Assembly: GCF_001908235.1 (NCBI RefSeq)
Contig: NZ_LGHK01000054.1
Coordinates: 1 to 40,586 of the forward strand
Source of the DNA: Bradyrhizobium sp. NAS96.2
Lineage (GTDB): Bacteria > Pseudomonadota > Alphaproteobacteria > Rhizobiales > Xanthobacteraceae
Reading direction: 5' to 3'
DNA: 40,586 nucleotides
Positions 31,136 to 39,509 of this stretch are shown here, one piece after another. A program made the position numbers and the translations under genes. Under the pieces are notes generated by a model. That model saw only the letters and a program-made list of their open reading frames with translations. It was not told the origin of the DNA and ran no database searches. Position 1 is the stretch's first letter, and every line of letters starts with the position of its first letter.

Positions 31136-32032
31136 ATGGACCTGCGGCAGATCCGCTATTTCGTCGCCGTCGCCGAACGTGGCGGCTTTGCCGCCGCAGC
31201 CAGCACGCTGAACGTCGCCCAGTCGGCGCTCAGCCGCCACGTCAAGGAGCTCGAGGACGAACTGGGCGGCGCGTTGCTCGAACGCGGCGCGCGCGGCGTC
31301 TCGGTCACGGAATCCGGCAAGGTGCTGCTCGCGCGCGGCCGCTGGCTGCTGGGGACGATCGACGACATCAAGGCCGAGGTGCGCACGGAAAATCGCGAGC
31401 CCAGCGGTACGGTGCGGATCGGCGCGCCGCCGAGCCTCGGCGATGTCATCTACGCGCCGCTGGCCCAGACGTTCGTGAAGCAGTTTCCGCGCGTGCGGCT
31501 CGAGTTGAATGAGGGACTGACCGAGAACCTGTCCGAACGCCTGCTACGGGGTGAGCTCGACCTGGCGATCGTGACGACGCCGTCCCCCAACGATCACCTC
31601 GACTATGAGATGCTCGTCGTCGAGCAGGTGTTCCTGATCGGACCGCCGCGCGATCCGCTGCTGAAGCGCGGCAGGCTGACCCGCAAGGAGTTCGACACGC
31701 TGCCATCCGCCGTGGCGCCGCTCAGCCGCAACCCGTTCCCGCCGACCATGCTCTGCGCGGTGCGGGTCGACAACAGCACCCCGATGAAGCGCATGGTGGC
31801 CTCGGGCCTCGGCTATGCCTTGCTGCCGTTCTCCGGAATTCACCAGGAGGTCGCTGCCGGCGTGCTGTCGGCAGCGCTGTTGCCATGGATGCACGCCGAC
31901 CGCGTCCTGGCGCTGCCGCGCGGCCGGCCGGTCAGCCGCGCAACGCGTGAGGCGATTGCCGCGCTGAAGACGATCTGCCGAGCCTTGATCGCCGAGGGAA
32001 TCATCCTGACGGCACCGGCGCGCAAGGTCTGA
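31136..32032 (+). CDS. LysR-family transcriptional regulator (monooxygenase operon)
   Basis: This 298-aa protein has the typical LysR layout. The N-terminal helix-turn-helix lies in residues 1-60 ('YFVAVAERGGFAAAASTLN', 'AQSALSRHVKELE') and the effector-binding domain starts near residue 88 ('SGTVRIGAPPSLGDVIYAPL'). This start resembles CbbR/NAC/CynR-type regulators of aromatic or nitrogen metabolism. It is divergent from the flavin monooxygenase gene across 109 bp with a palindromic T-N11-A site, the classic arrangement for a divergently acting activator. The inducer should be the aromatic substrate or an intermediate. Confidence 0.92.
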   Translation: MDLRQIRYFVAVAERGGFAAAASTLNVAQSALSRHVKELEDELGGALLERGARGVSVTESGKVLLARGRWLLGTIDDIKAEVRTENREPSGTVRIGAPPSLGDVIYAPLAQTFVKQFPRVRLELNEGLTENLSERLLRGELDLAIVTTPSPNDHLDYEMLVVEQVFLIGPPRDPLLKRGRLTRKEFDTLPSAVAPLSRNPFPPTMLCAVRVDNSTPMKRMVASGLGYALLPFSGIHQEVAAGVLSAALLPWMHADRVLALPRGRPVSRATREAIAALKTICRALIAEGIILTAPARKV

Positions 32033-32141
32033 GCCCCACTTGCCACCGCAGCGACCTGCTACGGAACCCGGCGTAATTTATGTTTCAGTAAGCAAGTTGT
32101 AGCTAGGATCGATCAGTGCGTTGCGTATGGGAGACTTCCAA

Positions 32142-32423
32142 GTGATCGACTTTGACGAACTTCGTAGTATCGCCGCGGATGTTCGTATCTTCATCGACGC
32201 ATCGGAAGACAAGGGCGGTGCCTTGAAGGCCATCGTCGACGCCTATGACGTCGTGCTCGGCATTTTCCCGGCCGGCCCCGGAATGGACCTTCATGTGGTC
32301 AAGGGCAACGAAGTGCTCAATCACATCGCACAGACCCAGGCTTCGACCGGCTTCACGCACACCGCCATCGCATTCCAGACCCGCGAACAGGCTGTTGCGC
32401 TTGAGCACTTGATGGCGGCCTAG
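32142..32423 (+). CDS. Small protein of unknown function
   Basis: A 93-aa product is read from the GTG at 32142, chosen because GGGAG lies 8 nt upstream; an in-frame ATG at 32127 lacks such a signal. The sequence is acidic in the first half ('DFDELRSIAADVRIFIDASE') and has a well-mixed hydrophobic pattern without signal peptide or membrane segment. I do not recognise a domain. It looks like a soluble alpha/beta protein. It stands alone between the LysR and AraC genes. Codon use fits the neighbours, so it is probably real. No function is proposed. Confidence 0.6.
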   Translation: MIDFDELRSIAADVRIFIDASEDKGGALKAIVDAYDVVLGIFPAGPGMDLHVVKGNEVLNHIAQTQASTGFTHTAIAFQTREQAVALEHLMAA

Positions 32424-32646
32424 CGATCGACGCGGAGCTGCCAAAAGCTGCGCATTTCGCTTTAGGATCAAACAATTGCCCGCCGTGCAGCGGGTGATAT
32501 GCACTTTGTGCCAGCCCCGCGCCCAAGGTGCGCGGTCTGTCAATACGACATCCCGGTCCCGTCAATTCCGCGGCGTCGTCCGCGTTGCCTTCCCGAGCAA
32601 AACCGGCAAAAATCCCATTGACGATTCAGCCGTGGGACGCGTGGGT

Positions 32647-33600
32647 ATGGGCAAGCACCTGTCGGTTTACACCGGCGAGCTTGACGGCTTCGAGGGACTC
32701 CACGACGCCGTCAAAGGTTCGCATGTCGAAGTCATGCAGCTCGAGCGCGGCAAGCTGCGGGGCACCTTGTCCCATGTCGGGATCGGCGATTTTTCGCTCA
32801 GCATCGGCGCGTTCAATGTCGGGGTCCGCACCCAGCGCACGTCCGCCGACGACAAGCTGATCATCGGAATGCTGCTCCATGCGACCGACCGCGTCACGCA
32901 TTGGGCGTTCGACATGCAGCCGGCCGACGTGCTGGTGATTCCTCCGTCGGTCGAGCATGACGGGGTGTTTCACCGGGCCTCATCCTATGCCGCGATTCGC
33001 TTCGACATGGCCGATCTTCCGGACCTGTTCGGCGGCGAGCCGCGGCTTGCCGACGCCGAAACATGGCAGGCGAAGAACCACTTTCGCGCCGACCCCGCCA
33101 TCGGCATGAGCGCTGCCGACCGGCTGCCGCAGATCATCGCGCATCTTGCCCGCTATCCGGACGCGCTGTCGGAGGCGTCGGCCGAATTCTGGAAGCGCGC
33201 GATCATCGACTGCGTGACCGCGACGGTCGTCACCTCGCTGCCATCAGACGGAACCAGCTATCTGCCGTCGGCGATGAAGCTGGTGCGCGACGTCGAGGAC
33301 TATCTGCGCGCCGTGGGCGCCCGCCCGGTCCATGTCTCGGAAATCTGCACCGAGCTTCGGCTGTCGCGACGCAGCCTGCACCGCGCCTTCCACGAGGTGT
33401 TCGGCGTCGGTCCGGTGACGTTCCTGCGCTACAAGCGGCTTTGCATGATCCGTTCGATCCTGCGCGAAAGCCGGCCGGAGCAGACCACCGTTTCCAAGGT
33501 CGCGATCGAACAGGGCTTCATCGAGCTCGGGCGTTTCTCGCAATATTACCGCGCGATGTTCGGGGAATACCCGTCACAGACGCTTGGTTACGCCGGATAG
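32647..33600 (+). CDS. AraC-family transcriptional regulator
   Basis: The 317-aa start at the ATG at 32647 is used because upstream in-frame sequence back to 32476 lacks an ATG and reads poorly; the ribosome binding site is weak, so a GTG at 32641 is possible. Residues 1-200 form a ligand or dimerisation region without a recognised sugar-binding motif. The last 100 residues hold the double helix-turn-helix: 'VHVSEICTELRLSRRSLHRAFHEVFG', then 'VSKVAIEQGFIELGRFSQYYRAMFGEYP', the AraC signature. The downstream gene is convergent, so its target is not obvious from position. Confidence 0.88.
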   Translation: MGKHLSVYTGELDGFEGLHDAVKGSHVEVMQLERGKLRGTLSHVGIGDFSLSIGAFNVGVRTQRTSADDKLIIGMLLHATDRVTHWAFDMQPADVLVIPPSVEHDGVFHRASSYAAIRFDMADLPDLFGGEPRLADAETWQAKNHFRADPAIGMSAADRLPQIIAHLARYPDALSEASAEFWKRAIIDCVTATVVTSLPSDGTSYLPSAMKLVRDVEDYLRAVGARPVHVSEICTELRLSRRSLHRAFHEVFGVGPVTFLRYKRLCMIRSILRESRPEQTTVSKVAIEQGFIELGRFSQYYRAMFGEYPSQTLGYAG

Positions 33601-33609
33601 AGCGCAGGC

Positions 33610-34479
33610 TCATTTCGATCGCCCCGGATCGCCATTGCCGGACAGCACCTGCGCGGCGCCGCCGACGCCGCGGCGGAAGGCTTCATCGAAGGTGACGCCG
33701 CGGAATTGCCATTTGTAGTCCCGGCCGTGCCAGGCCATCCGCCATTGCGTGGCCCAGCCGAGGTCCTTGTCGTCCCAGACCAGCTGCCCGACCAGGGTGG
33801 CCTCGCCACCTTGCGGCGCCACGATCGAACTCAGCTTCGCCGGCTGCGTCTTCAGGAGTTCCGCCGCGGAGATGTTGGCACGTGTCAACGCGGCGGTGTC
33901 CGGCAGCACGAAGCGCATGCCGCGCTTGCCGGCGGCAGCCGCGAGTGCATCGCGCTGCAAATCGGACTGCGTGCCGTCCGAGGTGACGATATAGTCCTTC
34001 GGGCCGTGCAGCATCTCGACGAAGACGCCGAGCACCGGTCGCTGCGATCGCCACGGCTTGAGCCCGAGCTTGCCGAGAATGCCGTCGATCTTGGTCTCGT
34101 CGAACGCCACCGTCAGGTCGTAGGGCCGGTCGCGGGTGCCCTGCTCGTCATGATGCGGCTTGCCGGCATACTGGTCGTGATAGTCGAAACTGCTGACGAA
34201 CTCCTTGGCCCTGGATTTGTAGCCCGCGAGACGGCGGTCGCTTGCCAGCATCGGCTGGCCGGAGACCTTGATCAGGACGTCCTCCAGACATGCACCGAAG
34301 CCGATGATGCGGTTCGGCTCGCCCTGTCCGGTGACGACGGTCTGCGCGCGGTAGAGGCTGTCGTCGGCTGCCGCCATCACGATACCGCAACAAGCCAGAG
34401 CCGCGACGAGCAGCACGCGAGCTACGCTGCGTGCAAGTGTGGCGATCGGATCGCGTTTCGTCTCAAGCAAGGCAGCCAT
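33610..34479 (-). CDS. DUF2066 domain-containing exported protein
   Basis: The 289-aa product starts at the ATG at 34479, behind GGAGGTGACC. A short basic N-terminus, a hydrophobic segment ('VLLVAALACCGIVMAA' around residues 22-37) and a following Ala-Asp junction suggest a cleaved signal peptide. The remainder matches, from memory, the DUF2066 family: 'YRAQTVVTGQG' and 'EDVLIKVSGQPML' early, 'LVGQLVWDDKDLGW' late. The biochemical role is not known. It ends 9 bp from the convergent AraC gene and is divergent from the MDR oxidoreductase gene. Nothing ties it to the catabolic operons. Confidence 0.8.
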   Translation of the reverse strand: MAALLETKRDPIATLARSVARVLLVAALACCGIVMAAADDSLYRAQTVVTGQGEPNRIIGFGACLEDVLIKVSGQPMLASDRRLAGYKSRAKEFVSSFDYHDQYAGKPHHDEQGTRDRPYDLTVAFDETKIDGILGKLGLKPWRSQRPVLGVFVEMLHGPKDYIVTSDGTQSDLQRDALAAAAGKRGMRFVLPDTAALTRANISAAELLKTQPAKLSSIVAPQGGEATLVGQLVWDDKDLGWATQWRMAWHGRDYKWQFRGVTFDEAFRRGVGGAAQVLSGNGDPGRSK

Positions 34480-34654
34480 GGTCACCTCCGCCCGGTCACT
34501 TCATCGACGGCACAGATTGGCGCTATTTTTCCGTTGCGCCAAGGCGCGCTATGGCCACGCGCGGCAAGCCTGACATATGCTCGGTGCATGTGCGGCGGCG
34601 CCGGGAGCGCGGCCCAAGACGAGAACATCGACAAGAACACCCAGGAGACGTCCC

Positions 34655-35668
34655 GTGAAATGCTATGAGTTGCAAGGCCCCGGCGGCGTCGACGCGCTTG
34701 CGCTGGTCGACAAGCCGGTCCCGCAGGCCGGCCACGGCGAAGTCCTGGTGCGGCTGAAGGCGGCGACGCTGAATTATCGCGACCTGCTCACGGTCAAGGG
34801 CGGCTACGGCTCGCGGCAAAAATTTCCGCTGGTGCCGGTCTCCGACGGCGCAGGTGTCGTCGAGTCGGTCGGCCCCGGAGTGAGAAGTTTCGCCCCCGGC
34901 GATCGCGTGACCGGCAGCTTCTTCGAAAGCTGGCTCGGCGGCGAGCCGAGCGAGGCGCGGATGCGCGCAGCACTCGGCGGCAGCGTCGACGGCGTACTGA
35001 CCGAGTACCGCGTCTTCCCGGAGCACGCGCTGGTGCGCACGCCGGACCATCTCAGCGACATCGAGGCCGCGGCATTGCCATGCGCCGGCCTCACCGCGTG
35101 GAGCGCGGTGGTCAAGCTCGGCGACATCAAGCCGGGACAAACGGTGCTGACCCAGGGCACCGGCGGCGTCTCGCTGTTCGCGCTGCAATTCGCCAAGATG
35201 TGCGGCGCCCGTGTCATCGCCACCTCCTCCAGCGATGCCAAGATCGCGCGGCTGAAACAACTCGGCGCCGATGTCACGCTCAACTACAAGACCACACCCG
35301 ACTGGGGCAAGAAGGCGCGCGAGCTGACCGGGCGCGGCGTCGATCTCGTCGTCGAGGTCGGCGGCGTCGGCACGTTGAACGAATCGATCCGTGCCACCAG
35401 GATCGGCGGCACGATCGCCTTCATCGGCGTGCTCGCCGGTCCCGCCTCCTCCGACTCCCGGCTGCCGCTGATGGTGATGCAGCAGCAGCGGCTGCAGGGC
35501 GTCACCGTCGGCTCGATCGAGGACCTGCAGGCGCTGTGCGACGGCATCAGCATGCACGGCGTCAAGCCCGTGATCGACAAGGTGTTCGCCTTCGATGAGG
35601 TCAAGGACGCATTCGCCCACATGGCGAGCGGCGCGCATTTCGGCAAGATCGCGATTGCGATCGGCTAA
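34655..35668 (+). CDS. MDR-family NAD(P)H:quinone oxidoreductase-like protein
   Basis: The 337-aa product starts at a GTG with AGGAG 8 nt upstream. It shows the GroES-like N-terminal fold ('NYRDLLTVKGGYG' near residue 40, 'GAGVVESVGPGVRSFAPGDRV' region near 66) and a Rossmann domain ('VLTQGTGGVSLFALQFAK' near 162). The zinc-binding cysteines and histidine of alcohol dehydrogenases are missing, which points to the zinc-free quinone oxidoreductase/enoyl reductase branch. Such enzymes reduce quinones or activated double bonds with NAD(P)H. It stands alone; crotonase-like genes follow beyond a repeat, so a role in acyl or enal metabolism is possible but unproven. Confidence 0.88.
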   Translation: MKCYELQGPGGVDALALVDKPVPQAGHGEVLVRLKAATLNYRDLLTVKGGYGSRQKFPLVPVSDGAGVVESVGPGVRSFAPGDRVTGSFFESWLGGEPSEARMRAALGGSVDGVLTEYRVFPEHALVRTPDHLSDIEAAALPCAGLTAWSAVVKLGDIKPGQTVLTQGTGGVSLFALQFAKMCGARVIATSSSDAKIARLKQLGADVTLNYKTTPDWGKKARELTGRGVDLVVEVGGVGTLNESIRATRIGGTIAFIGVLAGPASSDSRLPLMVMQQQRLQGVTVGSIEDLQALCDGISMHGVKPVIDKVFAFDEVKDAFAHMASGAHFGKIAIAIG

Positions 35669-35670
35669 AA

Positions 35671-35788
35671 CATGATGAGGTGAAGTCGAATCGGTCCAGC
35701 GGCACGCCCGCCGCACCTCTCCCGCTTGCGGGGGCGGGAGAGGGGACGCAACGCCGATGCGGCTATGGCTTGATCCAAATTCATCATG
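35671..35788. repeat. Palindromic intergenic repeat element
   Basis: The core is a hairpin with 10-bp arms CCTCTCCCGC (35716-35725) and GCGGGAGAGG (35734-35743). The outer ends are an inverted pair, CATGATGA (35671-35678) and TCATCATG (35781-35788). This composite resembles repeats I recall between genes in Bradyrhizobium and Rhodopseudomonas. It lies between the MDR gene and the convergent crotonase gene, where it may also act as a bidirectional terminator. Confidence 0.65.
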
Positions 35789-35813
35789 CTCTAGAGAAGG
35801 TCCGCGACAAGGC

Positions 35814-36587
35814 CTAGCGCCCCGTGAATTGCGCCTTGCGCTTCTCGACGAAGGCCTGGCGGCCTTCCCTTGCGTCGGCGCTTTCGCGGATCACCTGCTG
35901 CAGCTCGATCTCGCGACGGAACTGCTCGGCGTAGCTCGCGTGCTCGCTCTCCTCGAGCAGCTGCCGTGTCGCGACCAGCGCGCGCGTCGGGCCATCGGCG
36001 AGGCGGGCGGCGAGCGCTTTTGCCTCGTCGAGCAGCTTCGCGTCATCGACGACGTCGCGCACCAATCCCCACTCCTTGGCCCGCTCGGCCGACAGCGGCT
36101 CGTTCAGCAGCATCAGGTCGAGCGCGCGCTGGCGCCCGATCAGGCGCGGCAGCAGCCAGGTCGAACCGAGGTCGGGCACCAGGCCAATCCGGCTGAACAC
36201 CTGGATGAAGCTCGCCGAGCGCGCGGCCAGGATGATGTCGCCGGACATCGCAAGGCTGAAACCTCCGCCGGCCGCGACGCCGTTGACCGCGACCACCACC
36301 GGCATCTGGCACTCGCGCAAGGCCTGCAGCGCCGGCCAATAGTGCTTCATCACGCCGACATAGATGTTGTCGCCGAGCGAGTTGAACGCCTTGAGATTCT
36401 GCCCGGAGCAGAAGCCGCGCCCCTCCCCGGTCAGGATCAGGGCGCGAATACCGGGGTCGACACCCATCTCGCCGACCGCGCGCGCGAGATCGCCGAGCAG
36501 TTCCGGCGTCATCGCGTTCAGGCTGGCCGGATCGTTCAGCGTCAGGATGCCGACCTTGCCGTCCCGTTCGCGCTTCACACCGCTCAT
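35814..36587 (-). CDS. Enoyl-CoA hydratase/isomerase family protein (PaaG-like)
   Basis: This 257-aa crotonase-fold protein starts at an ATG with AGGGAG upstream. The oxyanion-hole segments are 'FCSGQNLK' near residue 60 and 'NGVAAGGGFSLAMSGD' near 103. At the first acid position it carries Asp in 'IGLVPDLGSTWLLPRLIG' rather than the hydratase Glu, as in PaaG-type isomerases of phenylacetate catabolism. An isomerase or lyase role on a CoA ester is therefore more likely than plain hydration. It is divergent from the GGT-like gene across 104 bp. No paaABCDE genes lie in the window. Confidence 0.88.
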   Translation of the reverse strand: MSGVKRERDGKVGILTLNDPASLNAMTPELLGDLARAVGEMGVDPGIRALILTGEGRGFCSGQNLKAFNSLGDNIYVGVMKHYWPALQALRECQMPVVVAVNGVAAGGGFSLAMSGDIILAARSASFIQVFSRIGLVPDLGSTWLLPRLIGRQRALDLMLLNEPLSAERAKEWGLVRDVVDDAKLLDEAKALAARLADGPTRALVATRQLLEESEHASYAEQFRREIELQQVIRESADAREGRQAFVEKRKAQFTGR

Positions 36588-36607
36588 TTTCCGCTCCCTG
36601 AAATTGG

Positions 36608-36675
36608 TTCTTGTTGTTGCACTGACAGTGCCATGCCTGACATGCTACGCCAACGTGACCCGCCCGCAACAAGAA
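36608..36675. promoter_or_regulatory. Long-spaced inverted repeat in the crotonase/GGT divergent region
   Basis: Perfect 9-bp arms TTCTTGTTG (36608-36616) and CAACAAGAA (36667-36675) flank 50 bp. The whole divergent region is 104 bp. Symmetric placement suits a regulator that controls both genes, but TTG/CAA triplets are simple sequence and chance is possible. Confidence 0.35.
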
Positions 36676-36691
36676 CAGCGAAAGCAACGCC

Positions 36692-38281
36692 ATGTCCGAC
36701 CAGTTCTCCAACTCGCAAGTGATCCGCAAGCCGGCCGTCAGCGCCAAGGGTGGCATCGTCGCGGCGCAGTCGCGCAAGGCGGCCGAGGTCGGCGCGGAGG
36801 TCTTGGCAGCGGGCGGCGATTGCGTCGACGCCGTGATCGCAACCACCTTTGCCCTCGGCGTGCTGGAGCCGTGGATGAGCGGCGCCGGCGGCGGCGGCGC
36901 GATGGTGCTGTATCGCGCCAAGGAGAACCGCGTCGAGGTGATCGACTATGGCATGCGCGCGCCCGACGGCCTGCGCCTGGAGGATTATCCGCTGACCGGC
37001 GGCGCGGCCTCCGACCTGTTCCCCTGGGCCCGCGTCAAGGACGACCGCAACCTGCACGGCCCCGGCTCGATCGCGGTGCCCGGCGTCGTCGCCGGCATGG
37101 AAGGGGCACATCGCCGCCACGCCAAGATGCCGTGGAAGGATCTGCTGGCGCCGAGCGTCAGGCTCGCCGGCGAAGGCCTGCTGGTGGATTGGTGGACCAC
37201 TGGGATGATCGCAAGCTCCGCTGCCGATCTGCGGCGCTATCCGGCCAGCGCCGCGGCGTACCTGCTGGATGGCCTGCCGCCGAATGCGCAGTGGGGCATC
37301 AAGTCTGTGGTCCGCATGCCGCAGGATGCGCTGAAGGCAACGATGGCGCAGCTTGCCGCGGCGGGGCCACGCGATTTCTACGAGGGCGATCTGGCGCGCA
37401 GCATCGCCGACGATATCCAGGCCGCCGGCGGCGCGCTGTCGGTGCGCGATCTCGCCGCCTTCGGCGCCCATCTGCGCGAGCCGCTCAAGATTCCCTATCG
37501 CGGCGGCACGGTCCATGCGACGCCGGAACTGACCGCGGGGCCCACCATGGCGCGCACGCTCGGTCTCCTGCAGAAGGCGCTCACGCCCGCTCAGGGCGGT
37601 CCGGACGCTGCGACCTACGCGGCCTATGCTGAGGCGCTGCAAGCCGCCTACCGCGAACGCCTGAAGGACATGGGCGACGTCGACGGCCGCCGCGCGCTCG
37701 GCGCGGAAGCGATCGCACCAAGCTGCACCACGCATTTCTCTGCGGTCGACCGCGACGGCAACATGGCCGCGGTGACGCAGACCTTGCTGTCGACCTTCGG
37801 CTCCAAATTCGTGACGCCGAACACCGGGCTCACCATGAACAACGGCATCATGTGGTTCGATCCGACGCAAGGCGCCCCGAATTCGCTCGCGCCCGGCAAG
37901 CGCTGCCTGACCAACTACACGCCCGTCGTGGCGCAGGCCGCCGACGGCCGCACGCTTGCCGTCGGCGCCTCCGGCGGCCGCCGCATCCTGCCCGCGGTGT
38001 CGCAGCTGCTCTCCTTCGTGATGGATTTCGGCATGGATCTCGACACGGCGATCCATCAGCCGCGGATCGACGCCAGCGAAGGCACCGTCGTGATCGGCGA
38101 TGTCCGCCTGCCGCAAGCTGTGCGCGAGGCGCTGCGCGGCCGCTTCGACTATGAGGAGGCCCGCATCCAGACCCAGCCGAAGAAGTTCGCCTGCCCCAGC
38201 ATCGTGCTGCGCGACGGCACGACAAACAGCGGCGCCACCGAGCCGTTTCATCCGTGGAGCGATGCAATCGCTGAGGGGTGA
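36692..38281 (+). CDS. ggt: Gamma-glutamyltransferase family protein (Ntn hydrolase)
   Basis: The 529-aa protein has the expected length for a GGT precursor. The self-cleavage and catalytic threonine is Thr346 in 'PSCTTHFSAVDRDGNMAAV', which would split it into a large and a small subunit. 'MSGAGGGGAMVLY' near residue 62 and 'GASGGRRILPAV' in the small subunit match family landmarks; the latter replaces the usual GSPGGS. No signal peptide is visible at the N-terminus, unlike periplasmic GGTs, so the enzyme is probably cytoplasmic. GGTs hydrolyse or transfer gamma-glutamyl groups; relatives act as acylases. Crotonase genes on both sides suggest an acyl-amide substrate, which is only inference. 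Confidence 0.85.
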   Translation: MSDQFSNSQVIRKPAVSAKGGIVAAQSRKAAEVGAEVLAAGGDCVDAVIATTFALGVLEPWMSGAGGGGAMVLYRAKENRVEVIDYGMRAPDGLRLEDYPLTGGAASDLFPWARVKDDRNLHGPGSIAVPGVVAGMEGAHRRHAKMPWKDLLAPSVRLAGEGLLVDWWTTGMIASSAADLRRYPASAAAYLLDGLPPNAQWGIKSVVRMPQDALKATMAQLAAAGPRDFYEGDLARSIADDIQAAGGALSVRDLAAFGAHLREPLKIPYRGGTVHATPELTAGPTMARTLGLLQKALTPAQGGPDAATYAAYAEALQAAYRERLKDMGDVDGRRALGAEAIAPSCTTHFSAVDRDGNMAAVTQTLLSTFGSKFVTPNTGLTMNNGIMWFDPTQGAPNSLAPGKRCLTNYTPVVAQAADGRTLAVGASGGRRILPAVSQLLSFVMDFGMDLDTAIHQPRIDASEGTVVIGDVRLPQAVREALRGRFDYEEARIQTQPKKFACPSIVLRDGTTNSGATEPFHPWSDAIAEG

Positions 38282-38326
38282 GAAGGTCACGGCGCGCACA
38301 ACAACAACAATTCCGGGGAGGCCGTC

Positions 38327-39181
38327 ATGAACTACGAGCAGATCACATGCGACATCGACGGCTCCCTGATGATCGTCACGCTCAACCGGCCCGACAAGCT
38401 CAACGCCTACACCGGCACGATGGGCGCGGAGATCGCCGACGCTTTCCAGCGCGCCGACGAGGACGACAGCGTCCGCGCGATCATCGTCACCGGCGCGGGC
38501 CGTGCGTTCTGCGCCGGCGCCGACGTCTCCGGCGGTGCCAACAGCTTCGACACCTCCGGCAGCCACGGCGCCGGCGTGTTCGCAAGCGCCGGCCAGCGCA
38601 GCGGCCGCTTCGTCGAGGCGATCTTCAACTGCCGAAAGCCATCGATCGCCGCGATCAACGGCGCTGCGGTCGGCGTCGGCATCACCATGACGCTGCCGAT
38701 GGATATCCGCATCGCGTCTCGCGGCGCCAAGATCGGCTTCATCTTCGCGCGCCGCGGGCTGGTGCCGGAGGCCGGCAGTGCCTGGTTCCTGCCAAAGCTC
38801 GTCGGCCTGCCGCAGTCGCTGCGCTGGTGCCTGTCCGGCCGCACCTTCGATGCGGACGAGGCGCTGCAAGGCGGCCTCATCAGCGAGGTGGTCGAGCCGG
38901 ACGCCTTGCTGGAGCGGGCACGGCAGATCGCCCACGAGATGACGGCGGAGACCTCGGCCGTGTCGGTCGCGCTGACCCGCCAGATGCTCTGGCGCTTCGC
39001 CGGCGCGCCCGACCCGTTCGAACTGCTCGCGATCGACAAGCCGATGTCAGTCGAGCGCGGCGGCCACGCCGACGTGCGCGAGGGCGTGCAGTCCTTCATC
39101 GAGAAGCGGAAGCCGGCCTTTCCGGGCAAGGTTTCGCAGGACATGCCGAGCCAGTATCCGTGGTGGCCGGCGGCGGAGTGA
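38327..39181 (+). CDS. Enoyl-CoA hydratase/isomerase family protein
   Basis: The 284-aa crotonase-fold protein starts at an ATG after GGGGAGG. The opening 'LMIVTLNRPDKLNAY', the oxyanion segments 'FCAGADVSGG' near residue 64 and 'NGAAVGVGITMTLPMDIRIA' near 110 are clear. The first catalytic acid is Glu in 'RGLVPEAGSAWFLPKLVG', the hydratase form, in contrast to the Asp of the neighbouring homologue. An insertion of about 12 residues after the first loop and a C-terminal tail (WWPAAE) lengthen it. It follows the GGT-like gene by 45 bp in the same direction and may be co-transcribed with it. Substrate unknown. Confidence 0.9.
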   Translation: MNYEQITCDIDGSLMIVTLNRPDKLNAYTGTMGAEIADAFQRADEDDSVRAIIVTGAGRAFCAGADVSGGANSFDTSGSHGAGVFASAGQRSGRFVEAIFNCRKPSIAAINGAAVGVGITMTLPMDIRIASRGAKIGFIFARRGLVPEAGSAWFLPKLVGLPQSLRWCLSGRTFDADEALQGGLISEVVEPDALLERARQIAHEMTAETSAVSVALTRQMLWRFAGAPDPFELLAIDKPMSVERGGHADVREGVQSFIEKRKPAFPGKVSQDMPSQYPWWPAAE

Positions 39182-39242
39182 CGCGGGGTCGCGGCGCGGA
39201 GACTTTCGTGCTTCGAACCGATGTCGCGCGTCACCCACCACC

Positions 39243-39364
39243 GTCGTCCCGGCGCAGGCCGGGACCCATACTCCGCGGCCGATGTTGTGAACGGGACTCG
39301 TCGCTCCAGCGGCGCGCGACAATCAGCGCCTGTGGTTATGGGTCCCTGCTTTCGCAGGGACGAC
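39243..39364. repeat. Paired-hairpin intergenic repeat element
   Basis: Two 28-bp units in inverted orientation (39243-39270 and 39337-39364) differ at four positions, with stem pairing kept. Each folds on itself: CCCGGC-GCAG-GCCGGG and CCCTGC-TTTC-GCAGGG. Both carry GTCGTCCC...GGGACCCATA-type ends. I recall this as a frequent Bradyrhizobiaceae intergenic repeat. It fills most of the 328-bp gap between the crotonase and NIPSNAP genes; nothing else was recognised in that gap. Confidence 0.75.
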
Positions 39365-39509
39365 AGCGAGTGTGTTGCGCAGACGGTGAGTCAAACTTCC
39401 GCATTCTCGCGACATGATTTGTCCGAGCTCTGCATTTGTGGCGTGGTACGAATCCATCGCTGCGCTATAGTGAAAAGCCTCGGTCAACGATGGGTTGGAG
39501 CACCGCCGA

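Noticed and set aside
36584..38935. Minus-strand open frame of 783 codons opposite the GGT-like gene
   Set aside because: It is low-complexity and Arg/Ala/Asp-rich, and is fully explained as a shadow of the GGT and crotonase genes.
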